Part shown: positions 8,194 through 17,690 of the stretch, in pieces
How positions within the stretch are numbered: the stretch's first letter is position 1
Layout of the letters: every line of letters begins with the position of its first letter
Notes under the pieces: model-generated
The model's input: only the letters and a program-made list of their open reading frames with translations
The model's database searches: none
What the model was told of the DNA's origin: nothing
Program-made: the position numbers and the translations under genes
NCBI GenBank assembly: GCA_017470325.1
Contig: JAFUES010000039.1
Location: 1 to 59,440, forward strand
From: Oscillospiraceae bacterium
GTDB lineage: Bacteria > Bacillota_A > Clostridia > Oscillospirales > Oscillospiraceae
Reading direction: 5' to 3'
Length of the DNA stretch: 59,440 nt

Positions 8194-8892
8194 TTATTTC
8201 GAATAATCTCGCGCGCCGAAGATCGCGGTCCCGACCCGGACCAGATTGGCGCCGCAGGCAACCGCCTCGGTATAATCCCCGGACATGCCCATGGACAGAA
8301 AATCCATAGATACATTATCGTATTTTTTTTCGCCATTGTCAACAAAAAGCTTTTCCATTCGACAAAAAAATGGGCGGTTTTCTTCGGGGAAGGCACAGAT
8401 GGGAGGAATTGCCATCAATCCGCGGACCCGCAGTCCGGGCAAAGTGGAAGCAAATTCCAACACCGCGGGGATCTCCTCAGGCCGAAAACCGGATTTGGAG
8501 GCTTCCTCACCGATGTTTACCTCCAGCAGCACATCCTGTACCAGACCCCGGTTGAGCGCCGTACGGGAGATGACCTCCAGCAGCTCCCGGCTGTCCGCGC
8601 CATGGATCAGGGTCGCCAGACCGACCACCTGCTTGACCTTGTTCTTCTGCAGATGGCCGATGAAATGCAGCGGCGCGCCCTCATAGGCGCCCTGGCTGTT
8701 TTTCTCCAGCATCTCCTGTACCCGGTTTTCCCCGCAGATATCCACCCCGGCGGCGATGGCCTGGCGTACCCGGTCCGCATCGTTCATCTTGGTGGCGGCC
8801 ACCAGTTGCACGGAGGCCGGGTCCCGGCCAGCAGCGATAGCGGCGGCGCGGATCTTGGCTTTTACCGCGGCTACGTTTTCGGCAATACTCAT
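8194..8892 (-). CDS. YggS/PLPBP-family pyridoxal phosphate homeostasis protein
   Basis: A 232-residue alanine racemase-like TIM barrel that binds pyridoxal phosphate without a known catalytic activity and buffers PLP levels. Lys35 in VAATKM is the cofactor lysine; GENRVQE and the later MDFLSMGMSGDYTEAV and VRVGTAIFG stretches match the family. Its place next to sepF (YlmE in Bacillus) is conserved. Confidence 0.93.
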   Translation of the reverse strand: MSIAENVAAVKAKIRAAAIAAGRDPASVQLVAATKMNDADRVRQAIAAGVDICGENRVQEMLEKNSQGAYEGAPLHFIGHLQKNKVKQVVGLATLIHGADSRELLEVISRTALNRGLVQDVLLEVNIGEEASKSGFRPEEIPAVLEFASTLPGLRVRGLMAIPPICAFPEENRPFFCRMEKLFVDNGEKKYDNVSMDFLSMGMSGDYTEAVACGANLVRVGTAIFGARDYSK

Positions 8893-8895
8893 AGT

Positions 8896-9603
8896 TTATC
8901 CTTCTTTCTCTTGATTCATTAATAATGTTTCTTGAAAAAGGAACAGCTGCGCGTCACATTTGCGGAGAGAGAGACAGTCTTCTCCGCCCTCGGTCAGGCG
9001 CAGCAGGACCGCCCGCTGGCCGCCATATGCTTCGCTGACGGAGAGCAGACGGGCGGGCAGCGCCCGGTCGAGCCCCTGAAAGCGGAGCAGACAGCGGCCG
9101 CCGGGGTTAAGAGGCAGCTCGTCGTCGGACAGGGCGGCGAAGTACCAGTCCGTACCGGTGACCAGCCGCCCGTAGGCCCCGGCGCTGCTTTGCGGTTCAG
9201 CGGCCAGCAGCGCTTCCGCCGCCGGTACGTCCAGACCGGCAAGGGCTTCCGGGTCCAGCCATTCCAGTCCGTCCCAGTCGGCGAAAAAGACCGCGGAGCT
9301 GTCTGTATACAGCGCTGTGCCCCCAGCGGTGACAGCCAGCTCAGCGCCCTCCGCCAGACGTTTGCCGTCTGCCGCCGCGAGGCGTACCCGGCGCCGGGAA
9401 CAGAGCAGGCGTTCCCGACGGACGGCGACGCCGCGCAGCGTGACTGCAGCAGGATCATCCGCTGCGCCCGCGTCAGCGCGCATGCCCGGAGCGGGCGTCA
9501 TTGCCCGATGGAGTCCGGCGCCCAGCCAGGCGCAGAGCGCCAGGAACAGCAGCGTAGCCATGGCGCGCAGAAAAAGCGTGTCCGGGCGCTTATGTATCCG
9601 CAT
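8896..9603 (-). CDS. Membrane-anchored protein, possibly HlyD-like
   Basis: A 235-residue protein with one N-terminal membrane helix (about residues 13-33) and an exported remainder. The extracellular part is mostly short beta segments; the pattern [19 protein letters not shown] followed by LLRF resembles the barrel-sandwich domain of HlyD-type adaptors, but no exporter genes are nearby. The start at 9603 overlaps the end of hfq by 14 bases, and yggS follows after three bases, so the genes are translationally tight. Its constant place beside division genes would suggest an envelope role. Assignment to HlyD is tentative. Confidence 0.6.
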   Translation of the reverse strand: MRIHKRPDTLFLRAMATLLFLALCAWLGAGLHRAMTPAPGMRADAGAADDPAAVTLRGVAVRRERLLCSRRRVRLAAADGKRLAEGAELAVTAGGTALYTDSSAVFFADWDGLEWLDPEALAGLDVPAAEALLAAEPQSSAGAYGRLVTGTDWYFAALSDDELPLNPGGRCLLRFQGLDRALPARLLSVSEAYGGQRAVLLRLTEGGEDCLSLRKCDAQLFLFQETLLMNQEKEG

Positions 9604-9817
9604 CCAGACTCAGCGGCTTGGGGGAGACGATGGTGGAGATGGCGTGCTTGTAGATCAGCTGCTGCTTGCCCTCCGAATCCAGCACCACCGTAAAGCCGTC
9701 GAAGCCGCGGACGATGCCGCGCATCTGAAAGCCGTTCATCAAGAACATGGTGACCTGGAGCCGGTCCCGGCGTGCCTGGTTGAGGAAAAGATCCTGAAGA
9801 TTCTGGGATTTCTGCAT
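9590..9817 (-). CDS. hfq: RNA chaperone Hfq
   Basis: A 75-residue Sm-like protein. Sm1 includes [18 protein letters not shown] and the FDGFTVVL strand; Sm2 reads [12 protein letters not shown] with the characteristic YKHA motif. Hexameric Hfq binds U-rich and A-rich RNA. It follows miaA and mutL, the same mutL-miaA-hfq order as in enterobacteria. AAGGAG precedes the ATG. Confidence 0.95.
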   Translation of the reverse strand: MQKSQNLQDLFLNQARRDRLQVTMFLMNGFQMRGIVRGFDGFTVVLDSEGKQQLIYKHAISTIVSPKPLSLDADT

Positions 9818-9923
9818 ATTCGTTTACTCCTTCTATCTTGTAGTATGTCTGCGAGAGCAGATACACTATGATAGCGCGGAGCAAGCTGCGTTTTTGGTCG
9901 AAAAGCGGCGGGAGGCGAGAAGT

Positions 9924-10874
9924 TCAGTTCATGTGAAAGTGTTGCTCCACCTGGCGCAGCGCCTCGTCAAAATCCGGCTCGCCGTCCCAGAGGATCCAAA
10001 GCGCGTCGGGGGCGCGCTTGAACCAGGTCAGCTGCCGCTTGGCATAGCGGCGGCTGTTTTGCTTGATCCGATCGGCGGCCTCCTTCCGGGAGATCTCCCC
10101 CCGGAGAGCCAGTACGGCCTCCTTGTAGCCGATGGCCTGCATGGCCGTACAATCGGCGGAAAGGCCCTGGGCCAACAGCGCCTCCACTTCGTCAAAAAGG
10201 CCCGCCTGGATCATGATGTCCACCCGCCGGTCGATGCGCGCATAGAGCGCCGCCCGATCCCGATAGCTCAGCACGATCCTCCCGGCCCGATAGCGGGGCG
10301 GTTTGGCGCGGGTCTCGGCGTCATGCTCGGTGATGGTGACGCCGGTGAGCTTGTAGATCTCGATGGCCCGTACGATGCGCCGCTTGTCCGCCGGATGGAG
10401 CCTGGCGGCCCGTTCCGGGTCGAAGGCGGCAAGCTGTAAAAGCATGGCCTCGCCGCCGATGCGGTCGTATTCCGCGTTCAGCGTCTCACGCAAACTTTCG
10501 CTGCCGCTGTCCCTTTGGGCAAAGTCCCTTTGGGCCAGCAGGGAGTCGATATAGAGGCCCGTACCGCCTACGATCACCGGCAGCCTGCCGCGGCTGAGGA
10601 TCTCGTCGCAGCAGCGCCCGGCCTCCTCTACATAGCGGGAGACGGAGTAGTCCTCCCAGGGCTCCGCCACATCCAGCATGTGGTGGGGTGCCGCGGCGCG
10701 CTCTTCGGCGTCTGCCTTGGCGGTGCCGATGTCCATCCGGCGGTAGACCTGCATGGAGTCTGCGGAGACGATCTCTCCGCCATAGCGGCGAGCAAGCTCG
10801 ATACCCAGGCGGGTCTTGCCTGTGGCGGTCGGGCCCGCAACCACCAGCACCTGGGGCTTTTCGGAAGGTTTCAT
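9924..10874 (-). CDS. miaA: tRNA dimethylallyltransferase
   Basis: A 316-residue enzyme that adds a dimethylallyl group to N6 of adenosine 37 in tRNAs reading UNN codons. The P-loop GPTATGKT lies at 14-21, followed by EIVSADSMQVYR and later GGTGLYIDSL, all typical. Its start overlaps the mutL stop by four bases, so the two are translationally coupled. MiaB, which acts on the MiaA product, is encoded divergently on the other side of mutL. Confidence 0.96.
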   Translation of the reverse strand: MKPSEKPQVLVVAGPTATGKTRLGIELARRYGGEIVSADSMQVYRRMDIGTAKADAEERAAAPHHMLDVAEPWEDYSVSRYVEEAGRCCDEILSRGRLPVIVGGTGLYIDSLLAQRDFAQRDSGSESLRETLNAEYDRIGGEAMLLQLAAFDPERAARLHPADKRRIVRAIEIYKLTGVTITEHDAETRAKPPRYRAGRIVLSYRDRAALYARIDRRVDIMIQAGLFDEVEALLAQGLSADCTAMQAIGYKEAVLALRGEISRKEAADRIKQNSRRYAKRQLTWFKRAPDALWILWDGEPDFDEALRQVEQHFHMN

Positions 10875-12778
10875 ACGATCCGCTTGAACATCTTGTCCAG
10901 GTCCCGCCTCGTCAGCACGGCGGAAACGGGCCTGCCGTGGGGGCAGTATTTGACCTGGCCGGAGAGCACCGCGTCCACAAGACGCTGCAGCTCCTCCTGC
11001 TGGGTGTCCCAGCCGGCCTTGATGGCGGCCTTGCAGGCGATGGTGTGCAGGATCTCGTCCCGGGCGCTGGCGGCGTCCGGCGCTTTGCCCCGGCGGAGCC
11101 TTTCGCAGATCTCCTCCACGGCCCCGGCGGCGTCCGCCGGGTCGATGTCCGCGGGCACGGAGCGGACCACATAGTCCGTATCACCCAGGGCGTCGATCTC
11201 AAAGCCCAGCTCCGCCAGCAGCGCTCCGTTCTGCTCGATCAGCTCCGCATCCTCCGGGCTCAGGCGCAGCGGCACGGTGACCAGCAGCGCCTGGGACAGG
11301 ATCGGATGCTCCAGCTGCTTGAGCCGGTCAAAATTCATCCGCTCGTGGGCGGCGTGCTTGTCGATCAGGATCAGCGACTCACCCTGCTCCACCAGGATGT
11401 AGGTCTTCATGGCCTCCCCCAGTATTTTGTGGTCGGGGATGGCCGGGCTTTCAACATTTTGAACATCTTTTTCAACACCATATCCGGAAGATATGGGTGC
11501 AGACTTTGTCATATCTGGAGCTTGGGGCTCGAAAACCGTCGGCTCCTGTCGGGGCAGATCCATACGGGTCTGGTAGGGGATGCTGTCGCTGCGAAAGCGC
11601 AGAGTATCGGGATTCGCCGGGCGCGGCGGGGCCGGCTCTCTGCGGGGCGGAGCAGAGGGGGAAGAGCCGCTTCGCCCCACGGAGTAGCCGTTGGCGCGAA
11701 AGCTCTCGGCGCTCATGCTGCGGTAAAAGTCCGCCCGGGGCTCCGTCACCTTGCGGGTAGAGGGAGACAGCGCCACCTGGGCACTGCGGTTTTCGTTTTC
11801 CAGAGCCAGACGCACCGCGTTGTAGACCAGGTCAAAGACCTTTTTCTCAAAGGAGAATTTGATCTCCATCTTGGCCGGATGCACGTTCACGTCCACGCTG
11901 CCGTAGCCGATATTCAAATACAGCGCGCAGGCCGGGTAGCGCCCGGTGAGCAGGGTGTTCTTATAGGCCTGCTCCAGGGCCGCCTGCAGCAGGGCGGATT
12001 TGATGAAGCGCCCGTTGCAGAAAAAGTACTGGGCGCTGCGATTCCCCCGTCCCGCGGCGGGCGAGGACACGAAACCGGACAGGCGCAGCCCCTCGTCCTC
12101 ACTCTTACAGGGGAGCATGGAAGCGGCCAGGTCCCGGCCCAGCAGGGTATAGACACAGGAATCCTCCCTCCCGTCACCGGGGGAAAAGAACTCCTCCTTC
12201 CCGTCCCGCAGAAAGCGCACGGAGACTTCCGGCCGCCCCAGGGCGCAGCGCAGCGCCGCCTGGATGCAGGCAGAGGCCTCGGCCCGGTCGGATTTCAGGA
12301 ACTTGAGCCGGGCGGGAGTGTTGAAAAACAGATCCCGCACGATCATGGTGGTGCCCTCCGGGCAGCCCACAGGACCCATCTCCTGAATGTCCCCGGCGCT
12401 CAGCTCCACAAAGGTCCCGGCGGGATCGCCGGCGCGTCGGGTGCGCAGCTCCACATGGGACACGGCAGAGATGGCGGCCAGCGCCTCACCGCGGAAGCCC
12501 ATGGTGGCGATGGCCTCCAGGCCGCTCTCGTCGTGGAGCTTGGAGGTGGCGTGGCGCAGGAAGGCGACCCCGGCGTCCTCCGGGGCCATGCCGCAGCCGT
12601 CGTCCGTCACCCGGATGTAGGGCGCGCCGCCGCCGCGGATCTCCACGGTCACGTTCTTCGCCCCAGCGTCAAAGGAATTCTCGATCAGCTCTTTGACCAC
12701 GGAAGCGGGGCGATCCACCACCTCGCCGGCAGCGATCATGTCCGCCACATGGGGAGAAAGTATATTGATAACAGGCAT
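10871..12778 (-). CDS. mutL: DNA mismatch repair protein MutL
   Basis: A 635-residue protein. The N-terminal GHKL ATPase has IAAGEVVDRPASVVKEL, DDGCGM and GFRGEAL. A Pro/Arg-rich linker follows (about 345-450). The C-terminal domain has DKHAAHERMNF and CPHGRP, marks of the endonuclease-type MutL found in organisms without MutH. The start at 12778 (MPVINIL) is chosen over the longer frame start at 12811, because AGGAGG lies seven bases upstream and the likely -10 box overlaps the longer start. It works with MutS, encoded divergently. Confidence 0.96.
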   Translation of the reverse strand: MPVINILSPHVADMIAAGEVVDRPASVVKELIENSFDAGAKNVTVEIRGGGAPYIRVTDDGCGMAPEDAGVAFLRHATSKLHDESGLEAIATMGFRGEALAAISAVSHVELRTRRAGDPAGTFVELSAGDIQEMGPVGCPEGTTMIVRDLFFNTPARLKFLKSDRAEASACIQAALRCALGRPEVSVRFLRDGKEEFFSPGDGREDSCVYTLLGRDLAASMLPCKSEDEGLRLSGFVSSPAAGRGNRSAQYFFCNGRFIKSALLQAALEQAYKNTLLTGRYPACALYLNIGYGSVDVNVHPAKMEIKFSFEKKVFDLVYNAVRLALENENRSAQVALSPSTRKVTEPRADFYRSMSAESFRANGYSVGRSGSSPSAPPRREPAPPRPANPDTLRFRSDSIPYQTRMDLPRQEPTVFEPQAPDMTKSAPISSGYGVEKDVQNVESPAIPDHKILGEAMKTYILVEQGESLILIDKHAAHERMNFDRLKQLEHPILSQALLVTVPLRLSPEDAELIEQNGALLAELGFEIDALGDTDYVVRSVPADIDPADAAGAVEEICERLRRGKAPDAASARDEILHTIACKAAIKAGWDTQQEELQRLVDAVLSGQVKYCPHGRPVSAVLTRRDLDKMFKRIV

Positions 12779-12809
12779 AGAAAAACCTCCTGTATGCGTT
12801 AACTTCATC

Positions 12810-12815
12810 ATTATA
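12810..12815 (-). promoter_or_regulatory. -10 box of the mutL operon
   Basis: A perfect TATAAT on the minus strand, ~32 bases upstream of the mutL start. No good -35 box is visible. It overlaps the divergent miaB promoter region. Confidence 0.5.
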
Positions 12816-12826
12816 CAGGATTTCAG

Positions 12827-12856
12827 TTGAAAGTTCCATAGATTTTATGTTAAAAT
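12827..12856 (+). promoter_or_regulatory. miaB-mutS promoter
   Basis: TTGAAA (12827-12832), an 18-base spacer and TAAAAT (12851-12856). Predicted transcription starts near 12863, downstream of the in-frame ATG at 12847, which supports the miaB start at 12892. Confidence 0.6.
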
Positions 12857-12891
12857 CGAATGCTAAGAGTTTTGAAAAAAGGACAGAGACT

Positions 12892-14313
12892 ATGCCTTAC
12901 GAGAGAAAAGTAATCGATATACAGGAGATCCAGCGCCAGCAGACCATCTGCGCGGAGATCTTCGACCGGGTCACCGCCGACGGAAGGCGGCCCCTGGCCA
13001 TGGTGGACACCTATGGCTGCCAGCAGAACGAGGCTGACAGCGAGAAGCTCCGGGGTTATCTGGCCGAGATGGGCTACAGCTTTACCCAGGACGAGTTCCA
13101 GGCGGATGTGATCGTAGTCAACACCTGCGCGGTGCGCGAGCATGCGGAGATGCGGGTGCTGGGCAACGTGGGCGCCTTGAACCACACCAAGAAAAATAAG
13201 CCCGATCAGATCATTGCCGTCTGCGGCTGCATGGTGCAGCAGGAGCATATGGCGCAGAAGATCAAGATGTCCTACCCGGTGGTGGATCTGGTTTTCGGCC
13301 CTCATGAGCTGTGGCGCTTTCCCGAGCTGCTGCAGCGGGTCATGACCAAGGGCAAGCGGGTCTTCGCCACGGAAAAGGACAACGGCGCGGTGGCGGAGGG
13401 CATCCCCCAGCGGCGGGACGGCAGCGTGAAGGCCTGGCTGTCCATTATGTACGGCTGCAACAATTTCTGCACCTACTGCGTGGTGCCCTATGTGCGCGGC
13501 CGGGAGCGATCCCGCAGACCGGAGGACGTGGTGGCCGAGGCGCGGGAACTGGTGGCCGCCGGGTATAAGGACATTACCCTGCTGGGCCAGAACGTCAACT
13601 CCTACGGCAAGGACTTGGACAGCGGTGTGGACTTCGCCGACCTGATCCGCATGGTCAACGATATCCCCGGGGATTTTCTGATCCGCTTCATGACCAGCCA
13701 CCCCAAGGACGCCACGGAGAAGCTGTTCAAAACCATGGCCGAATGTGAGAAATGCGCCCATCACATCCACCTGCCGGTGCAGGCGGGCAATGACCGGGTG
13801 CTCAAGGCCATGAACCGCAGCTATAACCGGGCCAAGTATCTGGAAGAGGTGGCTCTGGCCCGGCAGTACATGCCGGATCTGGTGCTGACTACGGACATCA
13901 TCGTGGGCTTCCCCGGCGAGACCGAGGAGGAGTTTGCCGATACCCTGTCCCTCTGCGAGGAAGTGCGCTTTGACGCCATGTTCACCTTCATCTATTCCAA
14001 GCGGGTGGGCACCCCTGCGTCCTCCATGCCGGATCCCTATACACGGGCCGACAAGCAGCGGCATTTTGACCAGCTGATGGAGGTGGCCAACCGCATCTCC
14101 GGGGAAAAGCACCGGGAATATGAGGGCAGGACCCTGCGGGTGCTGGTGGACGGAGAGACCGGGAAGCCGGCCTACAACCTTTCCAGCCGCACCAACGGCG
14201 GACGACTGGTGCACCTGAAGGGCGATCCGGCCCTGGTGGGACAGTTCGTGGATGTGACCATCACCGCCAGCAACACCTGGGCCCTGTACGGTGAGCTGGC
14301 AGAGAAACAATAA
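12892..14313 (+). CDS. miaB: tRNA-2-methylthio-N6-dimethylallyladenosine synthase
   Basis: A 473-residue radical-SAM methylthiotransferase acting on i6A37 of tRNA. The N-terminal UPF0004 domain carries cluster cysteines in YGCQQNE, NTCAVRE and CGCM. The radical-SAM motif is CNNFCTYC, followed by VVPYVRGRERSR, and a C-terminal TRAM domain ends the protein. It needs two iron-sulfur clusters. It starts an operon with mutS, a CPBP protease and trmO; trmO also modifies position 37. Confidence 0.96.
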   Translation: MPYERKVIDIQEIQRQQTICAEIFDRVTADGRRPLAMVDTYGCQQNEADSEKLRGYLAEMGYSFTQDEFQADVIVVNTCAVREHAEMRVLGNVGALNHTKKNKPDQIIAVCGCMVQQEHMAQKIKMSYPVVDLVFGPHELWRFPELLQRVMTKGKRVFATEKDNGAVAEGIPQRRDGSVKAWLSIMYGCNNFCTYCVVPYVRGRERSRRPEDVVAEARELVAAGYKDITLLGQNVNSYGKDLDSGVDFADLIRMVNDIPGDFLIRFMTSHPKDATEKLFKTMAECEKCAHHIHLPVQAGNDRVLKAMNRSYNRAKYLEEVALARQYMPDLVLTTDIIVGFPGETEEEFADTLSLCEEVRFDAMFTFIYSKRVGTPASSMPDPYTRADKQRHFDQLMEVANRISGEKHREYEGRTLRVLVDGETGKPAYNLSSRTNGGRLVHLKGDPALVGQFVDVTITASNTWALYGELAEKQ

Positions 14314-14349
14314 GTTTGAAACGACAGAAAGAAACGGGAGCGAGAGAGC

Positions 14350-16950
14350 ATGGCTGAGCTTACGCCCATGAAAAAGCAATACAGGGAGATCAAGCAGCAG
14401 CATCAGGACTGCCTGCTGTTCTTCCGCCTGGGGGACTTCTATGAGATGTTCGACGAGGACGCCAAGATCGCGTCCCGGGAGCTGGACCTGACGCTGACCA
14501 CCCGGGACCGGGCTGTCGAAAATCCGGAGGATCGCACCCCCATGTGCGGCGTGCCTTACCACAGCGCCGAGGCCTACATCGCCCGGCTGATCGCCAAGGG
14601 CTATAAGGTGGCCATCTGCGAGCAGACGGAGGACCCGGCCCTGGCCAAGGGCCTGGTGCAGCGGGAGGTCATCCGCATCATTACCCCCGGTACGGTGACG
14701 GAGAGTTCCATGCTGGAAGAAGGGCGCAGCAACTACATCTGCGCGGTGTATCTGGCCGCGGGTAAGGGCGGCGCCGCCTTCTGCGACATCTCCACCGGCG
14801 AATTCTGCTGCGCTGCCTTTGGCGTGGATGCGGAGAACCACATCCTCAACGAGTTGGGCCGTTTTGCCCCCCGGGAGGCCCTGCTGTCCCCCGGCGCGGA
14901 GGACAGCGGCGCCGTCGTGGGTTTTCTCCGCCAGCGGCTGGACGCCATGCTGGAAAAGGGCGGAGAGCTGTTTGAATATCTCCCTGCTGCCGCCCGGGTC
15001 TGTGAGCAGTTCGGCTTTACGGATATCGACCAGAGCGGGTTGGGGGACGACCAGGCTGCCATCTGCGCCGCCGGCGCCCTGCTGCAGTATATTGCCGATA
15101 CCCAGAAATTCGACCTGAGCCACATCAACCGGCTGGACGTGTTCTACGGCGGCCGGTATATGGAACTGGACTGGACCACCCGCCGCAGCCTGGAGCTGAC
15201 GGAATCCCTGCGCAGCGGGGAAAAGCGCGGCTCCCTGCTCTGGGTGCTGGACAAGACGAAGACGCCCATGGGCGGGCGCCTGCTCCGCTCCTGGGTGGAG
15301 CGGCCGCTGCTGTCGGTAGTGGCCATCAAGCGCCGTCTGGCGGCGGTCAGCGAATTGTTCAAAGACAATGTGGCCCGGGGTGAGCTGATGCTGGCCCTGC
15401 GGGACATCAATGACATGCAGCGCCTGGTAGGCCGGGCGGTCTACGGGACTGCTGGCGGCCGGGACCTGCGGGCCCTCGCCAACTGCGCCGCGGTGCTGCC
15501 CCGGCTGAAGGAGCTGCTGGCGCCCTTCCAGTGCGCCGAGCTGCGGGAGATCTGCGCCATGGATGCCCTGGAGGACATGCGCTTTGAGATCGACCGCGCC
15601 ATCTGTGACGATCCTCCCTTCTCCGTGCGGGAAGGGGGCATCCTGCGCCGGGGCTATTCCGAGGAAGTGGATCGGCTGCGCAGTGTGCGGGACAACGGCG
15701 CCCAGATGGTCACGGAGCTGGAGACCCGGGAGCGGCAGCGCACCGGGATCAAAAAGCTCAAGGTGGGCTACAACAAGGTCTTCGGCTACTACATCGACGT
15801 GCCCCGCTCGGCGGGGCTGGAGAACGTGCCGGAGGATTATATCCGCAAGCAGACTCTGGTTTCCAACGAGCGCTACTTCACCCAGGAGCTGAAGGAGCTG
15901 GAGAATACCCTGCTCACCGCCCGTGACCGGATCAACGATCTGGAGTATGAGTACTTCTGCCAGGTGCGGGACAGTGTGGCCGCCAAGGTAGACCGGATCC
16001 AGGCAACGGCGGAAGCGGTGGCCCGGCTGGACGTGCTCTGCTCCCTGGCCGAGGTGGCTGTGCGCAACAACTACACCTGCCCGGAGGTGGACGCCTCCCG
16101 GCAGCTGCATATCATTGAGGGCCGTCATCCCGTGGTGGAACAGACCATGAAGGACGTGCTTTTCGTCCCCAACGACACCTATCTCAACGACGCCGAGGAC
16201 CGGGTAGCCATCGTCACCGGGCCCAATATGGCGGGCAAATCCACCTACATGCGCCAGACTGCACTGATTGCGCTCATGGCTCAGATGGGCTCCTTCGTCC
16301 CGGCCAAGAGCGCCACCATCGGCGTGGTGGACCGGGTGTTCACCCGCATTGGCGCTTCGGACGATCTGGCCTCCGGTCAGTCTACCTTCATGGTGGAGAT
16401 GAACGAGATGGCCAATATCCTGCGTCACGCCACCGCCGCCTCTCTGCTGATCCTGGACGAAATCGGCCGCGGCACCTCCACCTTTGACGGCATGGCCATC
16501 GCTCGGGCGGTTCTGGAGTACTGCGCCGATAAGCGGAAGCTGGGCGCCAAAACCATGTTTGCCACCCACTACCATGAGCTGAGCGCCCTGGAGGGGGAGA
16601 TCGCTGGTGTGCGCAACTATAACATCACGGCCAAGAAGCAGGGTGGGACTCTGGTCTTCCTGCGCAAGATCGTGCGGGGCGCGGCGGACGACAGTTACGG
16701 CATCGAGGTGGCCAAGCTGGCGGGCCTGCCGGAGATTGTGATCAACAAGGCCAAAAGCCATCTGAAGGAACTGGAGCGGGACGGCATCTCCGCTCCGGTG
16801 GGGCCGGCTGTGGAGGAGGATCAAATCAGCTTCGCCGACATCGGCGCGGACGAGGTGAGCCGCATTCTGCGGGATACGGACCTGAACACCCTCACGCCCA
16901 TCGAGGCCATGAATCTGCTCTTTGACCTGCAGAAGAAAGCGAGGGGCTGA
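14350..16950 (+). CDS. mutS: DNA mismatch repair protein MutS
   Basis: An 866-residue mismatch-recognition ATPase. The N-terminal mismatch-binding domain has FFRLGDFYEMF with the Phe-x-Glu wedge. The core and clamp domains are followed by the ATPase domain, with Walker A GPNMAGKS (624-631), Walker B LLILDEIGRGTSTFDG and the FATHYHEL switch. A C-terminal helix-turn-helix dimerisation segment is present. Length is normal for MutS1. It lies 36 bases after miaB, in one operon. Confidence 0.97.
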   Translation: MAELTPMKKQYREIKQQHQDCLLFFRLGDFYEMFDEDAKIASRELDLTLTTRDRAVENPEDRTPMCGVPYHSAEAYIARLIAKGYKVAICEQTEDPALAKGLVQREVIRIITPGTVTESSMLEEGRSNYICAVYLAAGKGGAAFCDISTGEFCCAAFGVDAENHILNELGRFAPREALLSPGAEDSGAVVGFLRQRLDAMLEKGGELFEYLPAAARVCEQFGFTDIDQSGLGDDQAAICAAGALLQYIADTQKFDLSHINRLDVFYGGRYMELDWTTRRSLELTESLRSGEKRGSLLWVLDKTKTPMGGRLLRSWVERPLLSVVAIKRRLAAVSELFKDNVARGELMLALRDINDMQRLVGRAVYGTAGGRDLRALANCAAVLPRLKELLAPFQCAELREICAMDALEDMRFEIDRAICDDPPFSVREGGILRRGYSEEVDRLRSVRDNGAQMVTELETRERQRTGIKKLKVGYNKVFGYYIDVPRSAGLENVPEDYIRKQTLVSNERYFTQELKELENTLLTARDRINDLEYEYFCQVRDSVAAKVDRIQATAEAVARLDVLCSLAEVAVRNNYTCPEVDASRQLHIIEGRHPVVEQTMKDVLFVPNDTYLNDAEDRVAIVTGPNMAGKSTYMRQTALIALMAQMGSFVPAKSATIGVVDRVFTRIGASDDLASGQSTFMVEMNEMANILRHATAASLLILDEIGRGTSTFDGMAIARAVLEYCADKRKLGAKTMFATHYHELSALEGEIAGVRNYNITAKKQGGTLVFLRKIVRGAADDSYGIEVAKLAGLPEIVINKAKSHLKELERDGISAPVGPAVEEDQISFADIGADEVSRILRDTDLNTLTPIEAMNLLFDLQKKARG

Positions 16951-17690
16951 TGATCAAACGGCGAGAGGATAACCCTTTTACCAGCCGGATGAGCCGGGCG
17001 GAGACCATCGCCGCCCTGGTATACTTGCCCATCCACGTTCTGCTGCTGCCCTGGCTGATGACCCGGCTTCTGGGCGACAGCTTCAGCAGCGCGGAGATCA
17101 ACTTCATCTGCTACGCAGTAGGCGTGCTGTATATGCTGGTCTGCGCTGGACGTTTTCTGCGGCGGGACTTCGACCCTCTGTGCGACAATCTGTTGTACAT
17201 CTTGCTGGAGGTCATCATCTGCTACGGGCTGATGCTGTGCTTCAACCTGATCCTCAGCGGCCTGCTCACCCTGGCGGAGGGGCTGATCTCCAACTTTTCC
17301 GCGGTGGAATTTACCTCCGCCAATCCCAACAACAACGCGGTCGTCGATATGACGACGCAGGGTTTCGGCATGGTGGAGGCCATGGCGGTCTTCCTGGCGC
17401 CTATCGTGGAGGAGCTGATGTTCCGGGCCGGCCTGTTCGGCCTGCTGCGCCGCTACAACCGGACCTGGGCCTATATCATCGGCATCCTGGCCTTTGCCTT
17501 CTATCACGTCTGGGGCTATGCCCTTAACGATCCCATCAGCTGGCTGTATCTGCTGCAGTATATCCCGGTGACCTATCTGCTGTGCCGCTGCTATGAGCGG
17601 TCCAACAGCATCTGGGGCAGCATATTGCTGCACATGCTCATCAACTTTATTTCCCTGCGGGCGCTGACGGTGCTGCAGGAGCTGCTGTAA
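16950..17690 (+). CDS. CPBP-family intramembrane glutamic endopeptidase
   Basis: A 246-residue membrane protein with about seven helices. The ABI/CPBP motifs are present: EExxxR as Glu154-Glu155 to Arg159, and a His at 187 in FAFYHVWGY. These residues form the active site of Rce1-like intramembrane proteases. Bacterial members have roles in bacteriocin immunity, protein processing or wall regulation; the substrate here is unknown. The ATG shares one base with the mutS stop codon and the stop shares one with trmO, so translation is coupled. Confidence 0.87.
   Translation: MIKRREDNPFTSRMSRAETIAALVYLPIHVLLLPWLMTRLLGDSFSSAEINFICYAVGVLYMLVCAGRFLRRDFDPLCDNLLYILLEVIICYGLMLCFNLILSGLLTLAEGLISNFSAVEFTSANPNNNAVVDMTTQGFGMVEAMAVFLAPIVEELMFRAGLFGLLRRYNRTWAYIIGILAFAFYHVWGYALNDPISWLYLLQYIPVTYLLCRCYERSNSIWGSILLHMLINFISLRALTVLQELL

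Noticed and set aside
12779..12811. Longer mutL start at 12811
   Set aside because: It overlaps the predicted -10 box and lacks a ribosome binding site; ATG 12778 has AGGAGG at correct distance.
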